In this document: in pieces, positions 33,667 through 43,566 of the stretch
Layout: each line of letters starts with the position of its first letter
Numbering within the stretch: the stretch's first letter is position 1
DNA from: an uncultured Lachnospiraceae bacterium
GTDB taxonomy: Bacteria; Bacillota; Clostridia; Lachnospirales; Lachnospiraceae
Direction of reading: 5' to 3'
Length of the DNA: 64,000 bases
Assembly (NCBI GenBank): GCA_910579275.1
Contig: CAJTTO010000021.1
Span: 1 to 64,000, forward strand
Program-made: the position numbers and the translations under genes
Notes under the pieces: model-generated
What the model saw: only the letters and a program-made list of their open reading frames with translations
Told to the model about the DNA's origin: nothing
Databases searched by the model: none

Positions 33667-34500
33667 TTATGCGGTCTCCGTCTTGTCTTCTTCATCCTCT
33701 TTATCCTGACTGTCGCCATCTGTCTCCGGTTCCTTGTTCTCTGTCAGCTGGTTCAGTTTGTCGATAATTGCGTTCATCTTTGTGTTGAAGCTCTTCAGAA
33801 TATCATCAAGTGAAGTCTTGTCATCCTCATTCGCCGCATTATCCTCAAACTTGACACCCAGCTTCTCAAGCTCAAGCTTCCATTCTCCAAATTTCACGAA
33901 CTGGTCATAGCCGTATGTCTTCATGTAATTCTTCTCGTAGTCATTCATGGTGTTGTAAAAATCAAGTGCACCCTGAATAACATTCTGATATGATTTATCC
34001 GCAAAAGACACATCCGGAAGTCCGTCAATCATTGCCTTGAACGTGCTGTACTTCTCATAAGCCTTAGAGTAGTCTGCACTGACAACCGTATCCAGATCAC
34101 TGATAGAATACTTATTGTCATCAATGACAAGCAGGGGTTTTCCATTCTCCATGACAACATAGTCGACAGTTCCCTGTTTGTAAGTTGTATCGCCTGTCTT
34201 TTCGCTTGTTACCTTCACGATAACTTCCTTGCCAATCAGTTCATTTGCCCGCAGCATGTCAACGGACTCTGCCATCTCACTCATCTTCTGAACCTGTGTA
34301 AACGTCGCATACTGTGAAACCCACTCTGTGTTGCTGGTCGGCTCCAAAGGATCCTGATTCTGCATTTCGGCTACCAGAAGTGTCAGGAACATATCACTGT
34401 CCACCGTGTTTTTGTTCTTACCTTTTTGTGTGAGGGAATCACCTGACGCAGTCTGTGTCTGTAATTTTCCATCCTCACCAACCGGTGCCATTATACTCAT
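33667..34500 (-). CDS. flgD: Flagellar hook assembly scaffold FlgD
   Basis: FlgD, 277 residues, is the cap that lets hook subunits assemble. The conserved 'DSDMFLTLLVAEMQNQDPLEPTSNTEWVSQYATFTQVQ' block is at about residues 34-72. The C-terminal half is an extended acidic, Lys-rich tail not typical of E. coli FlgD, ending 'DKEDEEDKTETA'. It follows fliK by 39 bases. Confidence 0.93.
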   Translation of the reverse strand: MSIMAPVGEDGKLQTQTASGDSLTQKGKNKNTVDSDMFLTLLVAEMQNQDPLEPTSNTEWVSQYATFTQVQKMSEMAESVDMLRANELIGKEVIVKVTSEKTGDTTYKQGTVDYVVMENGKPLLVIDDNKYSISDLDTVVSADYSKAYEKYSTFKAMIDGLPDVSFADKSYQNVIQGALDFYNTMNDYEKNYMKTYGYDQFVKFGEWKLELEKLGVKFEDNAANEDDKTSLDDILKSFNTKMNAIIDKLNQLTENKEPETDGDSQDKEDEEDKTETA

Positions 34501-34539
34501 ATTTCCACCTCTCTTTTCATAACATAACGCTTTTTCCCA

Positions 34540-36072
34540 TTATGCCAGTAAATCCATCGAATTTCCGTTTGCTGCCATCATTTCCATGGCAATCCTTGTC
34601 GCATCATCTGCCCCTGACAATTCCTGCTCAAGCTCTCCGTCTTCTCCCAATGCCCTGAGATTAATGCTCCGTCTGCGTGTTCCCTGAACCCGCTCTGCCT
34701 TCTGTTCTTCCGACTGCTGCTGTCCGCTTCCTTCCTTATCAAGGTTCCGCTCCATCTCATGACTTGCCACTGACACTTCAATGGCTTCAATCTTGACGCC
34801 CTGTTCCTCGAGATTTACCTGAAGCTGTGTTGCCTGAGCCTCAATTGCAGCCTTTACGGCTTCGTTCTGTGTCGTAAACTGTGCTGTCACAACTCCGCCC
34901 TTTGTCGTCAGCGACACATTCACTGTACCAAGGCTTGCGGGATGAAGCTGCAGTTCCATTTCAGTGAGATTTTCGCCCTTGACAATCTTTACCATGTCTG
35001 CAAGCTGTCTCATAATATTTTCTGTACTTTCAGAAGTAAACTTCTCGACACCCTCTGTCACTGCACCGGATGTTTCATTCACATTGTTCTGGAAGTTCTG
35101 CGATGTATTGCTCTGTCCGAAATGCTTTGATTCTTTGTTGTCATTGTCCTTTGCGTCACGGCCTGCATTCCGTGCACGGCTGTCATCCAAAGTCTCCACA
35201 AGATTCTCCTGCTGGTTTTCCGGAAGCGTGTCATACGTTTTCGCCGGCTGCGAATGATCCTTCTCAATGATAACAGGGGTTTCCTGACTCTGTTCTGCAT
35301 CCGCCTGCTGCGTTCCCTGTTCTTCCTGTCCATCTGACGGCAGCATCTCTGCATCCCCCATCTGTTCATCCAGAGTCCGGCTCTCAAGCTCCTGCAGTTT
35401 CTGAAGCACCACATCAAGCTCCTCGCTTGTAAGTCCCGTGTTTTCAAGCAGGTCATTTACCGTTGTTTCAACCATTTCCGTGACATCCTGTAATGCAGCG
35501 TAGAGTTGCTCGTCTGCAACAAGACTGATGACAGAATCCTCGCCGGAAATTGTTGTCACAAGCTGTGCCATGTTGTCGGAATCGAGCAGGTCAAACGGCT
35601 TCATATTCAAGTCTTCCATTCCACTAAGCAGCTGCTCGTCTGTAACACCAAGAATTTGCTTTATCTGTTCAATAATCTGTTCCAGCGCACGCGCAATCTC
35701 GTCAACAGTCATTTCATCAACGGCTTCCTCCGCTTCGGGACTATCTGTCGCAGCTGTTTCCGTCTGAAGCGCATCTTTCGTTTCCACGGTCTCCTCTTGC
35801 GGTGCTTTTGACTCGGCATGTTCTTCCACTACGGTGTCTTCTCTTGCCGGTTCTGCATCCTTTGGCTCTGCCGCAGTCTTATTATCCGGCTGCTTCACGG
35901 ATGTCTTTGTGTTGTCCGTTTTATCCGGCTGCTCGAGCTTTTGTGCTGTCTTGTCAAGTACATCTCCAAAGTCCTGCGTTTTCCCTGTCACTTTTTTCGT
36001 GTTCGCCACTGCATTAACAACAGGATTTCTGTCAAGGACTGTGCTGTTTAGGGTTGTACCCGTCATTGTCAT
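34540..36072 (-). CDS. fliK: Flagellar hook-length control protein FliK
   Basis: FliK, 510 residues, an exported ruler that triggers the FlhB switch. A long, Glu/Gln/Thr-rich, poorly conserved N-terminal part (1-330) precedes the C-terminal Flg_hook domain (about 350-430) with 'LTEMELQLHPASLGTVNVSL'. A Gln/Glu-rich tail follows. AGGAGG lies seven bases before the ATG. Two CodY-like boxes and several hairpins lie in the gap upstream. Confidence 0.92.
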   Translation of the reverse strand: MTMTGTTLNSTVLDRNPVVNAVANTKKVTGKTQDFGDVLDKTAQKLEQPDKTDNTKTSVKQPDNKTAAEPKDAEPAREDTVVEEHAESKAPQEETVETKDALQTETAATDSPEAEEAVDEMTVDEIARALEQIIEQIKQILGVTDEQLLSGMEDLNMKPFDLLDSDNMAQLVTTISGEDSVISLVADEQLYAALQDVTEMVETTVNDLLENTGLTSEELDVVLQKLQELESRTLDEQMGDAEMLPSDGQEEQGTQQADAEQSQETPVIIEKDHSQPAKTYDTLPENQQENLVETLDDSRARNAGRDAKDNDNKESKHFGQSNTSQNFQNNVNETSGAVTEGVEKFTSESTENIMRQLADMVKIVKGENLTEMELQLHPASLGTVNVSLTTKGGVVTAQFTTQNEAVKAAIEAQATQLQVNLEEQGVKIEAIEVSVASHEMERNLDKEGSGQQQSEEQKAERVQGTRRRSINLRALGEDGELEQELSGADDATRIAMEMMAANGNSMDLLA

Positions 36073-36282
36073 TCCTCCTTTCTTTTTTTATCAATGTACA
36101 AAATCTATTTAACTTAACAAATTAACCGAATTTGTCAGAAAATTCAGTTAATTTGAAAGTTACATAATTAAGTCGAGTGCCAGCGCACTCGACTAGCAAA
36201 AAGCATCCGCTTTTTGTCCAAATGATTTACACTGCTGCATTTTCTGATTACATAACATATATCGGATAAATTTCAGAAAACT
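36073..36282. promoter_or_regulatory. fliK upstream region: CodY-like boxes and hairpins
   Basis: ATTTGTCAGAAAATT (36130-36144) and AAATTTCAGAAAACT (36268-36282) each match the CodY box at 13 of 15 positions. The first sits in the centre of a 12/13 inverted repeat, ATTAACCGAATTT/AAATTCAGTTAAT (36121-36152). Two hairpins lie between them: AGTCGAGTGC/GCACTCGACT (36171-36194) and AAAAAGC/GCTTTTT (36198-36215). Neither hairpin has a good U-tract on the minus strand, so they may be attenuators or processing sites. No strong promoter is seen. Confidence 0.5.
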
Positions 36283-37161
36283 TTAGTTTCCCGGATTCAT
36301 TATCTTGGTTATTCTCGCAGCTACAGCCGGATCCATCTCTCCCATAATCGCGCCTCTTGTAGATGCCGGAAGACTTGAGAGAATATCTGCTGCCAAGTCA
36401 AGATTATCGGTCATGGCTCCAAGAATACTTGCTGCTTTGGCAGCATCCATGTTGCTGTACGTCGCCACATAGTCTTTCATCTTGCTGCTGACTGCCTCAT
36501 CCTGAATAACCTGCTTGTAAAGCGCTTCCGCCGTTGTCGGATCCATCTCTTCATAATATGCCCGGTATTCTGCCGGCCCAGGACCATTTTCTGCGTAGAC
36601 AACTTCCTCGTAGAACTGCTCCTTGATTTGCTGGAACGCCACCTGTTTTTTCTCAAATGTCTGCAGGCGCTGTACTTCAGCCTTAAGCGCATCTATCTGT
36701 TCTGCATATGCAGTGTTCGTATTCTGTGCCTGTTCCAGTTTCTTTTCAAGCTCTGTTATATATTCCACGGCATCCTTAATGCTATTGTAACCGCCATAGG
36801 ATTTTTCCTTTGTCGACTCGATGGTCGACTCCGCCGGAAGAATCTTGTTAATTACCGGTATGTCTTTCAGCATTGGCGTCAATACATTGGATCCAAACCC
36901 GCCGACATCCATTTTTACAAGCAGACACAGTATGCCGAGCCAAATTACTATGATAAATATTGTGACAACCACTACGGAAGCGTTTGTGCCGTCTATCTGC
37001 TCATCTAATTCCCTCTCCTGATTTTCCAGCTCTTTCGCGCGTTTCCTAGCTTCCTTTTTCTGATTCTTCTGCTCCTTCTTAAACGCCTTCTGACTTTCCC
37101 TTAGCTGTTTCAGCTGCATCTCCGGTGCGTCGGGGCTTAAATTTTCGTCCTTACGTGCCAT
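36283..37161 (-). CDS. MotE/YlxF-like flagellar operon protein
   Basis: A 292-residue protein with a basic coiled coil (about 15-55), one membrane helix (about 62-83), and a long coiled coil (about 125-180). A C-terminal MgtE intracellular N-domain-like helical module ends 'LSSLPASTRGAIMGEMDPAVAARITKIM'. Proteins of this build between fliJ and fliK are called YlxF in Bacillus and MotE in alpha-proteobacteria, where MotE chaperones the stator-linked MotC. The exact role here is unknown. Confidence 0.75.
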   Translation of the reverse strand: MARKDENLSPDAPEMQLKQLRESQKAFKKEQKNQKKEARKRAKELENQERELDEQIDGTNASVVVVTIFIIVIWLGILCLLVKMDVGGFGSNVLTPMLKDIPVINKILPAESTIESTKEKSYGGYNSIKDAVEYITELEKKLEQAQNTNTAYAEQIDALKAEVQRLQTFEKKQVAFQQIKEQFYEEVVYAENGPGPAEYRAYYEEMDPTTAEALYKQVIQDEAVSSKMKDYVATYSNMDAAKAASILGAMTDNLDLAADILSSLPASTRGAIMGEMDPAVAARITKIMNPGN

Positions 37162-37195
37162 AATCGCTAACCATGCCTTTCCATAGATTTATAGG

Positions 37196-37666
37196 TTAAG
37201 AGCTTCTTATCTCATGCTCCTCCATCAATTTCTGTCCGTATGTATATGATGTAAGCTGGTCTATCTCCTTACTTTCCGCTGCCAGCTCATCTTTCATAAA
37301 TTCCTCGAATGCATTCTCCTTAAGCTTTTCATGCGCCTTGCGCTCCTGCATAAGCTCCTGCAATGCTGCCCTCGCCTTCTCGACTGCCTTGGCGGCACGG
37401 GCAACCTCCTTCATCTGATCCGCAATATATTCATCCATCTTGAGAACTGCCATTTTGTTCTCGCGAATTTTCCTCACGTCAATCAGCTCAGTGCGAAGCT
37501 TCACGCCCTCCTGCATATAATAAAGCTTTCTGGCATGCAGCTCGTCAAGCTTTTTCTTCTCTGCGTCAAGCCGCATGTTTGCTTCCGCAAACTCCTGCTT
37601 CGCCCTGTCCTCAAGCTTTTCCTTGATATCAAGAATTCCCTGCATCTTATAACGGAAAACTGCCAT
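37196..37666 (-). CDS. fliJ: Flagellar export chaperone FliJ
   Basis: FliJ, 156 residues, a coiled-coil protein that works with FliI/FliH and the FlhA gate to drive export. Nearly the whole sequence is helical and charged, starting 'MAVFRYKMQGILDIKEKLEDRAKQEFAEA', which matches the Gram-positive FliJ pattern. It follows fliI by 15 bases. Confidence 0.93.
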   Translation of the reverse strand: MAVFRYKMQGILDIKEKLEDRAKQEFAEANMRLDAEKKKLDELHARKLYYMQEGVKLRTELIDVRKIRENKMAVLKMDEYIADQMKEVARAAKAVEKARAALQELMQERKAHEKLKENAFEEFMKDELAAESKEIDQLTSYTYGQKLMEEHEIRSS

Positions 37667-37681
37667 CTAACTACCACCCTT

Positions 37682-39007
37682 TTAATTGTCAGAAAACATC
37701 TGCTCTAATTGTTCCACGGTCTCCTCAAAGCTGATTTTCTCATCCGTCGCCTGCAGCAAATATTCATTCACTTCGTCAATCTTGCTGATTGCCCTGTCAA
37801 TGTTGGGATTGCTTCCCCGCTTATAGGCACCGATGTTAATCAAATCCTCAGCCTCATTGTAAGTAGCCATAATATTTTTTAATTTGCCCGCCGCTGACTT
37901 ATGCGCACCCGAAGCAATCATCGACATACATCTTGATATGCTCTGCAGCACATCAATCGCCGGATAATGGTTTCTGTTCGCAAGCTTTCTGGTCAGCATA
38001 ATATGTCCGTCAAGAATACTTCTCGCTGTATCGGTAATCGGTTCATTGAAATCCTCACCTTCTACGAGGACAGTATACAGACCTGTAATAGACCCTTTTT
38101 CCGCACATCCCGCACGCTCAAGAAGCTTTGGCATCTCCGAATATACACTGGGCGGATATCCTCTTGTCACCGGCGGCTCGCCTGTCGCCAGACCAATTTC
38201 TCTCTGTGCCATTGAAAAACGCGTCAGCGAGTCCATCATCAGAAGGACGTCTTTTCCCTGATCACGGAAATATTCCGCTATGGCTGTTGCCGTCTTTGCT
38301 GCCTTATTTCGCTCAAGAGCCGGTCTGTCTGAGGTCGCAACAACAACAATGGAACGGCGCATTCCCTCCTCGCCCAAGTCGCGCTCTATAAACTCCCTGA
38401 CCTCACGGCCACGCTCGCCTATCAGCGCTATCACATTGATATCAGCTCTTGTATTCCGCGCAAACATACCCATCAGGGTCGATTTTCCTACACCGGATCC
38501 TGCAAAGATGCCGATACGCTGTCCTTTTCCTACTGTTATCAGACCATCAACCGCTTTTACCCCAAGTGAGAGAACCTCGCTGATTATCGTCCTGCTCATC
38601 GGATCGGGCGGCGTTGCTTCCAGCGGATATCGCTTCACAGTTGTCGGTTCTGGCACAAAGCCGTCAATGCACCTGCCCAGCCCGTCAAGTGTTTTACCTA
38701 AAAGACTGTCACCCACCGATACACTGAGCGGATAATTCATGTTCTCGACAATACACCCCAGTCCGATGCCTTCTGTATCTTCGTAAGGCATCAGCAGTGT
38801 CTTTTTATCCTTAAACCCAACTACCTCGGCCAAAATTCCATGCTGCTTTTCAGAATCGGTATATATTTTGCACATGTCACCCATTTTCGCATCCGGTCCT
38901 GATGATTCTATGGTAAGACCAACCACATTTTCCACTTTGCCGAGTTTTTTGAAAAAACTTTTGTTTAGTACTGTCTGATATTTCCCAAAGGAAATCCCCA
39001 TTTCCAT
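37682..39007 (-). CDS. fliI: Flagellum-specific ATPase FliI
   Basis: FliI, 441 residues, the F1-beta-like ATPase that energises unfolding and delivery of export substrates. P-loop GSGVGKST is at residues 170-177, with 'VIALIGERGREVREF' and the Walker B segment 'LLMMDSLTRFSMAQREIGLA' downstream. GGGGG lies six bases before the ATG at 39007. Confidence 0.97.
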   Translation of the reverse strand: MEMGISFGKYQTVLNKSFFKKLGKVENVVGLTIESSGPDAKMGDMCKIYTDSEKQHGILAEVVGFKDKKTLLMPYEDTEGIGLGCIVENMNYPLSVSVGDSLLGKTLDGLGRCIDGFVPEPTTVKRYPLEATPPDPMSRTIISEVLSLGVKAVDGLITVGKGQRIGIFAGSGVGKSTLMGMFARNTRADINVIALIGERGREVREFIERDLGEEGMRRSIVVVATSDRPALERNKAAKTATAIAEYFRDQGKDVLLMMDSLTRFSMAQREIGLATGEPPVTRGYPPSVYSEMPKLLERAGCAEKGSITGLYTVLVEGEDFNEPITDTARSILDGHIMLTRKLANRNHYPAIDVLQSISRCMSMIASGAHKSAAGKLKNIMATYNEAEDLINIGAYKRGSNPNIDRAISKIDEVNEYLLQATDEKISFEETVEQLEQMFSDN

Positions 39008-39061
39008 CTTAATCCCCCATGCTGCCTACAACGCACGAATTTGCTGAACGATAAGTCCTGA

Positions 39062-39985
39062 TTATCCTTCGTATGACAGAAGCCGCAGCTCCTCATTCAG
39101 CGCCTCAAGCTGTGTTCCCAGACTACAGTCAAACACACCGTTTCCGGTTTCTATCATACACTCATTTTTATTCAATGTAACATCCTCAAGAAGCTCCACA
39201 TTCTCAATCGCTATGTTCGTGCCCTTGATCAATTCTTTTTTCTGCATGCTTGCAAAGGGATAGTCCTCCTTTGACACATGGATCAGATAAGTGCTGCCAC
39301 TCTCAATGTTTCTCATCGTGTTCTGGATGAGATACACGATAAGCTCCCTTGAGTTTTTGAGGCTGACATGAAAAATATGCTCATAAATTCCGGTAAGCGT
39401 ATCGATAAACATCGGCTCCACTTCCTTGAATTTCTGCTGGTATTCCTCCTCAAGCTGCGCACTTTTCATCTCCAGATCCGCCAAGGCATGTTCCCGCTCC
39501 TCCGCTATGCTGTTGAGTCCGTCCTGATGTCCTTGTGCGAAGCCTTCATTCTGTCCCTGCTCAAAGCCTTCCTGATATCCCTGATTCCTGCCTTCTTCTA
39601 TTGCCTGCATCCTCACCTGCTCTATCTCTGCGAGCGCCTCCTGACGCATGGCTTCAATTTGAGCCTGTGCATCGGCAATCAGTTCTTCACGCATTGCCTC
39701 ATTCTGTTCCGATGCAGGATTTTCTACGCCCTGCATTCCGTCTTCAAAATCCTGTTCTGAGCGGATGACATTTTCGCCGTCATCATGTATCAGTTCCGAC
39801 ACTTCCACAGCACTGATTCCCTGCGTAAACCCATCTGTAAAGTCTGGTTCCTCACCACACTGCCGCGCAAGCTCTATCGCCAATTCCTTGAGCTTTGCCT
39901 CTGCGCGGGCATTCGAATCTATAATCCTTGTATTGGCCGGGTTTACTACAACCCAGCCTGATTTTAATATACCACCATTAGACAA
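39062..39985 (-). CDS. fliH: Flagellar assembly protein FliH
   Basis: FliH, 307 residues, regulates FliI. A central coiled coil contains the GxxxG-type run 'EEGRNQGYQEGFEQGQNEGF' (about 130-150), a hallmark of FliH. The C-terminal domain follows from about 185. The N-terminal 120 residues are acidic and variable. It overlaps the fliG 3' end by eight bases. Confidence 0.93.
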   Translation of the reverse strand: MSNGGILKSGWVVVNPANTRIIDSNARAEAKLKELAIELARQCGEEPDFTDGFTQGISAVEVSELIHDDGENVIRSEQDFEDGMQGVENPASEQNEAMREELIADAQAQIEAMRQEALAEIEQVRMQAIEEGRNQGYQEGFEQGQNEGFAQGHQDGLNSIAEEREHALADLEMKSAQLEEEYQQKFKEVEPMFIDTLTGIYEHIFHVSLKNSRELIVYLIQNTMRNIESGSTYLIHVSKEDYPFASMQKKELIKGTNIAIENVELLEDVTLNKNECMIETGNGVFDCSLGTQLEALNEELRLLSYEG

Positions 39986-40985
39986 CTAACTCGTCACCTC
40001 CGCCTCTAGAAATAACGATCTCTGCAGAATCTTCAAGCTTTCTGATGATGTTAACAATCTTCTGCTGTGCTTCCTCAACATCCTTCATTCTGACAGGTCC
40101 CATGAATTCCATGTCTTCCTTAATCATCTCGGCAAGACGCTTTGACATATTGCTAAAGATTGCATTCTGCACTTCCTCAGTGGAACCCTTACATGCAATC
40201 GCAAGGTCGTTGTTGTCAACATCCCTGAGCACACGCTGGATAGCACGGTCGTCGAGCAGCAGGATATCCTCGAATACGAACATCTTCTTTCTGATCTCGT
40301 CCGCAAGCTCCGGCTCTTCCACTTCGAGTGTCTCCATGATGTGTTTTTCTGTTCCTCTGTCTACTGTATTCAATATTTCTACGACTGCATCCACACCACC
40401 GATAATCGTGTAGTCCTGATTTACCAGTGATGAAAGTTTGGATTCAAGCACACGCTCTACTTCCTTGATGACATCCGGGCTTGTTCTGTCCATTGTCGCA
40501 ATACGTCTTGCTACTTCAGCCTGTTTCTCAGGTATCAATGCCCCGAGAATGGTAGCTGCCTGCCCCGCTGACAAATAGGAAAGAATCAGCGCAATTGTCT
40601 GCGGATGCTCATCCTGTATAAAGTTCAGCAGCTGGGAAGCATCTGTCTTCTTGACAAACTCGAACGGTTTTACCTGTAATGATGCCGTCAGTTTGCCAAT
40701 AACATCCATCGCCTTGTCCGTACCAAGCGCTTTTTCCAGAAGTTCTTTTGCATAACCGATGCCACCTTCTGCAATGTACTGCTGCGCCAGACATACTTCG
40801 TAGAATTCATTGATTACTTTATCCTTTACCTGTGGCGTAACGCTTTTGGTATTCGCAATCTCAAGTGTCAGGTCTTCAATTTCCTCTTCCTTTAAATGTT
40901 TGAATATCAGGGAAGATTTTTCAGGTCCCAATGCAATCAGCAGGATTGCCGCCTTCTGTATCCCCTTTAACTCTTCAGTAGCCAT
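39978..40985 (-). CDS. fliG: Flagellar motor switch protein FliG
   Basis: FliG, 335 residues, joins the MS ring to the C ring and interacts with MotA. The N-terminal 'QKAAILLIALGPEKSSLIFKHL', the middle domain with the EHPQ motif ('DEHPQTIALILSYL'), and the C-terminal torque helix 'LLDDRAIQRVLRDVD' are all present. It lies six bases after fliF. Confidence 0.97.
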   Translation of the reverse strand: MATEELKGIQKAAILLIALGPEKSSLIFKHLKEEEIEDLTLEIANTKSVTPQVKDKVINEFYEVCLAQQYIAEGGIGYAKELLEKALGTDKAMDVIGKLTASLQVKPFEFVKKTDASQLLNFIQDEHPQTIALILSYLSAGQAATILGALIPEKQAEVARRIATMDRTSPDVIKEVERVLESKLSSLVNQDYTIIGGVDAVVEILNTVDRGTEKHIMETLEVEEPELADEIRKKMFVFEDILLLDDRAIQRVLRDVDNNDLAIACKGSTEEVQNAIFSNMSKRLAEMIKEDMEFMGPVRMKDVEEAQQKIVNIIRKLEDSAEIVISRGGGDELVV

Positions 40986-40991
40986 TACAAG

Positions 40992-42608
40992 TTACCCCCA
41001 ATCCTCATCAAGCCAATTTCTTAAAAGCGTAGCCACCGCTTCCGGATTTTCCTCCACAAAGCTTTCTATCAGTTTTCTGGCTTCCGACTTCTGTTCAGTC
41101 TCAATGCTCTCAAGCTCATCAATATTGGACTGCAGCAAGTCTTCCACTGCAAGCTCCTCTTCCTCCTCGACTTCTCTCTTGGTTCTCAGGCTCATGATTA
41201 CTACAAAAGCGAGAAGTGTAAGGATAATTACGATTAAGACAATCTGGATAATGTCTTTGATTTCCACTGAAGACTGAATCGTGTCAATAAACTGAACCTC
41301 CTCATAAGCCACAAGGCTTACATTTTTGGACGGTATGCCTGTCGCATTTGCCACCATACCCACTAAGTCTTCATCTATCTCAAGCTTAACCCGCTCATTG
41401 TTGGCAAGCTTATATTCTTCCCACGAAATACCGTCAAGTAATCCCTGAAGTCTTACATCTTCCTCTCTTACCACACGGTATCTCACTGCCGCTACCGATA
41501 CGGAACTGTCATTGTACACGATTGTTCCTGTAGCTGCCGTTGTCTTGGTGATTTTCTCATTCGGAAGATAATCACTCTTTCTTTCATATGTACTGGTTTT
41601 GGCACCATTCGACTCATCAATCATGTAATCCGTCTCTGAATTGGAGTCTGTTCCGGGTACGCCGCCCACTCCGTCATTTGCAGTTGACTGAAATACTTCC
41701 TCATGGGCAAGCAGTCCCTGGTCATGCGCATCATCCGGTGTTGAGTAATTGTGCTCTGTGATTTCTTTCTGTGAGAAATCCATCGCAACATTTGCGCCGA
41801 CCTCAATCTGATTAAACTCATTTGTTCCAAAAAGCACCTGCCTTACCTCATTCTTAATCAGGCTTTCCGCTTCCTGCTTGAGCATCATCATATTGTCTGC
41901 TTTCTCTATCGAAGAGTAGGTTTCCTCCACTGGAAACCATATTTTTCCATCTACATCTGTAATAGTCACATTGTCTGTGCTGTCGTTTCCAAGTCCTGTC
42001 GCAACCATTCTTGCGATGGCTGCTGCATTTTCCTCTGTAAACTGTGCGTTATCATTGAGTTCCAGAAGGACACTTGCATAAGTCTCAAGATTCTGCGCGA
42101 TTAACGTGCCGTTGTCCTCGGGTATTGTCAGCTGGCAGGAAGCCGTCTTTACCGCTTTCATGTTTTCAACATCTTCCTCAATCTGTTCTTCCATGAAAAG
42201 CTTATAGCGTTTCTGCTTATCTGCCTCCGTTGTCGAAAAACTTCCCTTCAGCACATCGTCAATCGTGTATGCCGCTGTTGGTATATTGTTTGCGCCAAGC
42301 AAGAGGTTTGCGTCAGACTGCTGCGTGCTCAGAACCTCAAAACGCAGCCCATCCGATGATACCTTGTAATCAATCCCCTGTCCATCAAGCAGCTCCTTCA
42401 CAGCAGCTGCTTCCTTGGTAGACTCACAGCTTACAAAATCCTTTATGTACTGTTTCTTTGTAAGCACCGCCACCAGTATTGCTATGGCAAGCAAAATCAC
42501 AACACCGATTCCGATAATCAGCGTTTTCTGCTTAGGCTGGAACTTATTCCACCATTCCTTGATCCGTTCAAATAGCTTTTTCCCAAAATCCAATACCTTG
42601 TCAACCAT
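40992..42608 (-). CDS. fliF: Flagellar MS-ring protein FliF
   Basis: FliF, 538 residues, forms the membrane MS ring on which the flagellum is built. It has two membrane helices (about 29-50 and 450-470) flanking a large extracytoplasmic region with the 'YKVSSDG' and 'ARMVATGL' ring-building motifs. A C-terminal acidic tail ('NWLDEDWG') binds FliG. It follows fliE. Confidence 0.97.
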   Translation of the reverse strand: MVDKVLDFGKKLFERIKEWWNKFQPKQKTLIIGIGVVILLAIAILVAVLTKKQYIKDFVSCESTKEAAAVKELLDGQGIDYKVSSDGLRFEVLSTQQSDANLLLGANNIPTAAYTIDDVLKGSFSTTEADKQKRYKLFMEEQIEEDVENMKAVKTASCQLTIPEDNGTLIAQNLETYASVLLELNDNAQFTEENAAAIARMVATGLGNDSTDNVTITDVDGKIWFPVEETYSSIEKADNMMMLKQEAESLIKNEVRQVLFGTNEFNQIEVGANVAMDFSQKEITEHNYSTPDDAHDQGLLAHEEVFQSTANDGVGGVPGTDSNSETDYMIDESNGAKTSTYERKSDYLPNEKITKTTAATGTIVYNDSSVSVAAVRYRVVREEDVRLQGLLDGISWEEYKLANNERVKLEIDEDLVGMVANATGIPSKNVSLVAYEEVQFIDTIQSSVEIKDIIQIVLIVIILTLLAFVVIMSLRTKREVEEEEELAVEDLLQSNIDELESIETEQKSEARKLIESFVEENPEAVATLLRNWLDEDWG

Positions 42609-42684
42609 TTCAAGTGTCTCCTTCTCCCAAAAAATCCCTTGTAATCCTTTACTCTTTTCAATGACTGTCAGCTACTGCCATCCA

Positions 42685-43020
42685 TTAAATCTGTATCTGC
42701 ATAATCTCCTTATATGATTCCAAAAGCTTATCCCTGAGCGCAATCGTGTAGTCAAGCGCTGTCTGTGCTTTTCCGACTGCCATTGTCAGGTCATGTGTAT
42801 TCTCTGAAATACCCATTGCCCACTTCAAAATCTCATTCTCCTGATTTGACAATGCATCGTTCGTGTCATTGATATTGCTTACTGCCGCATCAAAGATTGA
42901 GCCAAAAAGATTTGCTGGCTTTTCGCTGCTGTCCGTGTTTGCACCATACAAGCTATTCCGAACCGCATCCGAACCAATTTTGTAAAAACTATTGATATCA
43001 TTTGCTGCTGTTACTGTCAT
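42685..43020 (-). CDS. fliE: Flagellar hook-basal body protein FliE
   Basis: FliE, 111 residues, connects the MS ring to the proximal rod. The C-terminal region 'VGKAQTALDYTIALRDKLLESYKEIMQIQI' is diagnostic. It follows flgC by 39 bases. Confidence 0.95.
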   Translation of the reverse strand: MTVTAANDINSFYKIGSDAVRNSLYGANTDSSEKPANLFGSIFDAAVSNINDTNDALSNQENEILKWAMGISENTHDLTMAVGKAQTALDYTIALRDKLLESYKEIMQIQI

Positions 43021-43059
43021 TTTAATTCCCCCTATACTCCTTCAATCCCCATTTATTTA

Positions 43060-43554
43060 TTAAAAATTCATCTCCAGCCCTTTGCTCGCCATTGCTTTCG
43101 TCGCCTCAAAAGCAGCCTGATTTGCCTCGTAGCCGCGGCTTGCATCAATCATGTTGGTCATTTCCGTTATTACATTCACATTTGGATAATGAACATATCC
43201 GTTTTCATCCGCATCAGGATGCTCCGGGTCATATGTCATGACCTCCTCCGTCCATGTATCCTCATACACACCCCTTACTTTAACTCCTGTTCCGGGACTT
43301 GACAGCTCCGCCGAGTTGGTACACCCAAGCGGTCTTCCGGTCAGGTTGCTGAATGCGGTGTCAAGCATATGTGAGAACTTTCTGTTCTTAACATCCGTCT
43401 TTTCCTGAAATGTGACAACCTTTCTGACATATGGCGTGCCGTCCTCGGTTCTTGTCGAATGTGCATTTGCCATATTCTGTGAGATAATATCCATACGGTA
43501 TCTCTCAGCCGACATTCCCGATGCGCTGATGTCAAATGAATCAAATATTCCCAT
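43060..43554 (-). CDS. flgC: Flagellar proximal rod protein FlgC
   Basis: FlgC, 164 residues. The N-terminal 'FDSFDISASGMSAERYRMDIISQNMANAHSTR' and C-terminal 'MTNMIDASRGYEANQAAFEATKAMASKGL' are the paired rod-protein helices. A short loop in the middle carries 'GVYEDTWTEEVMTYDPEHPDAD', as expected for FlgC. Confidence 0.97.
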   Translation of the reverse strand: MGIFDSFDISASGMSAERYRMDIISQNMANAHSTRTEDGTPYVRKVVTFQEKTDVKNRKFSHMLDTAFSNLTGRPLGCTNSAELSSPGTGVKVRGVYEDTWTEEVMTYDPEHPDADENGYVHYPNVNVITEMTNMIDASRGYEANQAAFEATKAMASKGLEMNF

Positions 43555-43566
43555 TTAGCATCCCTC

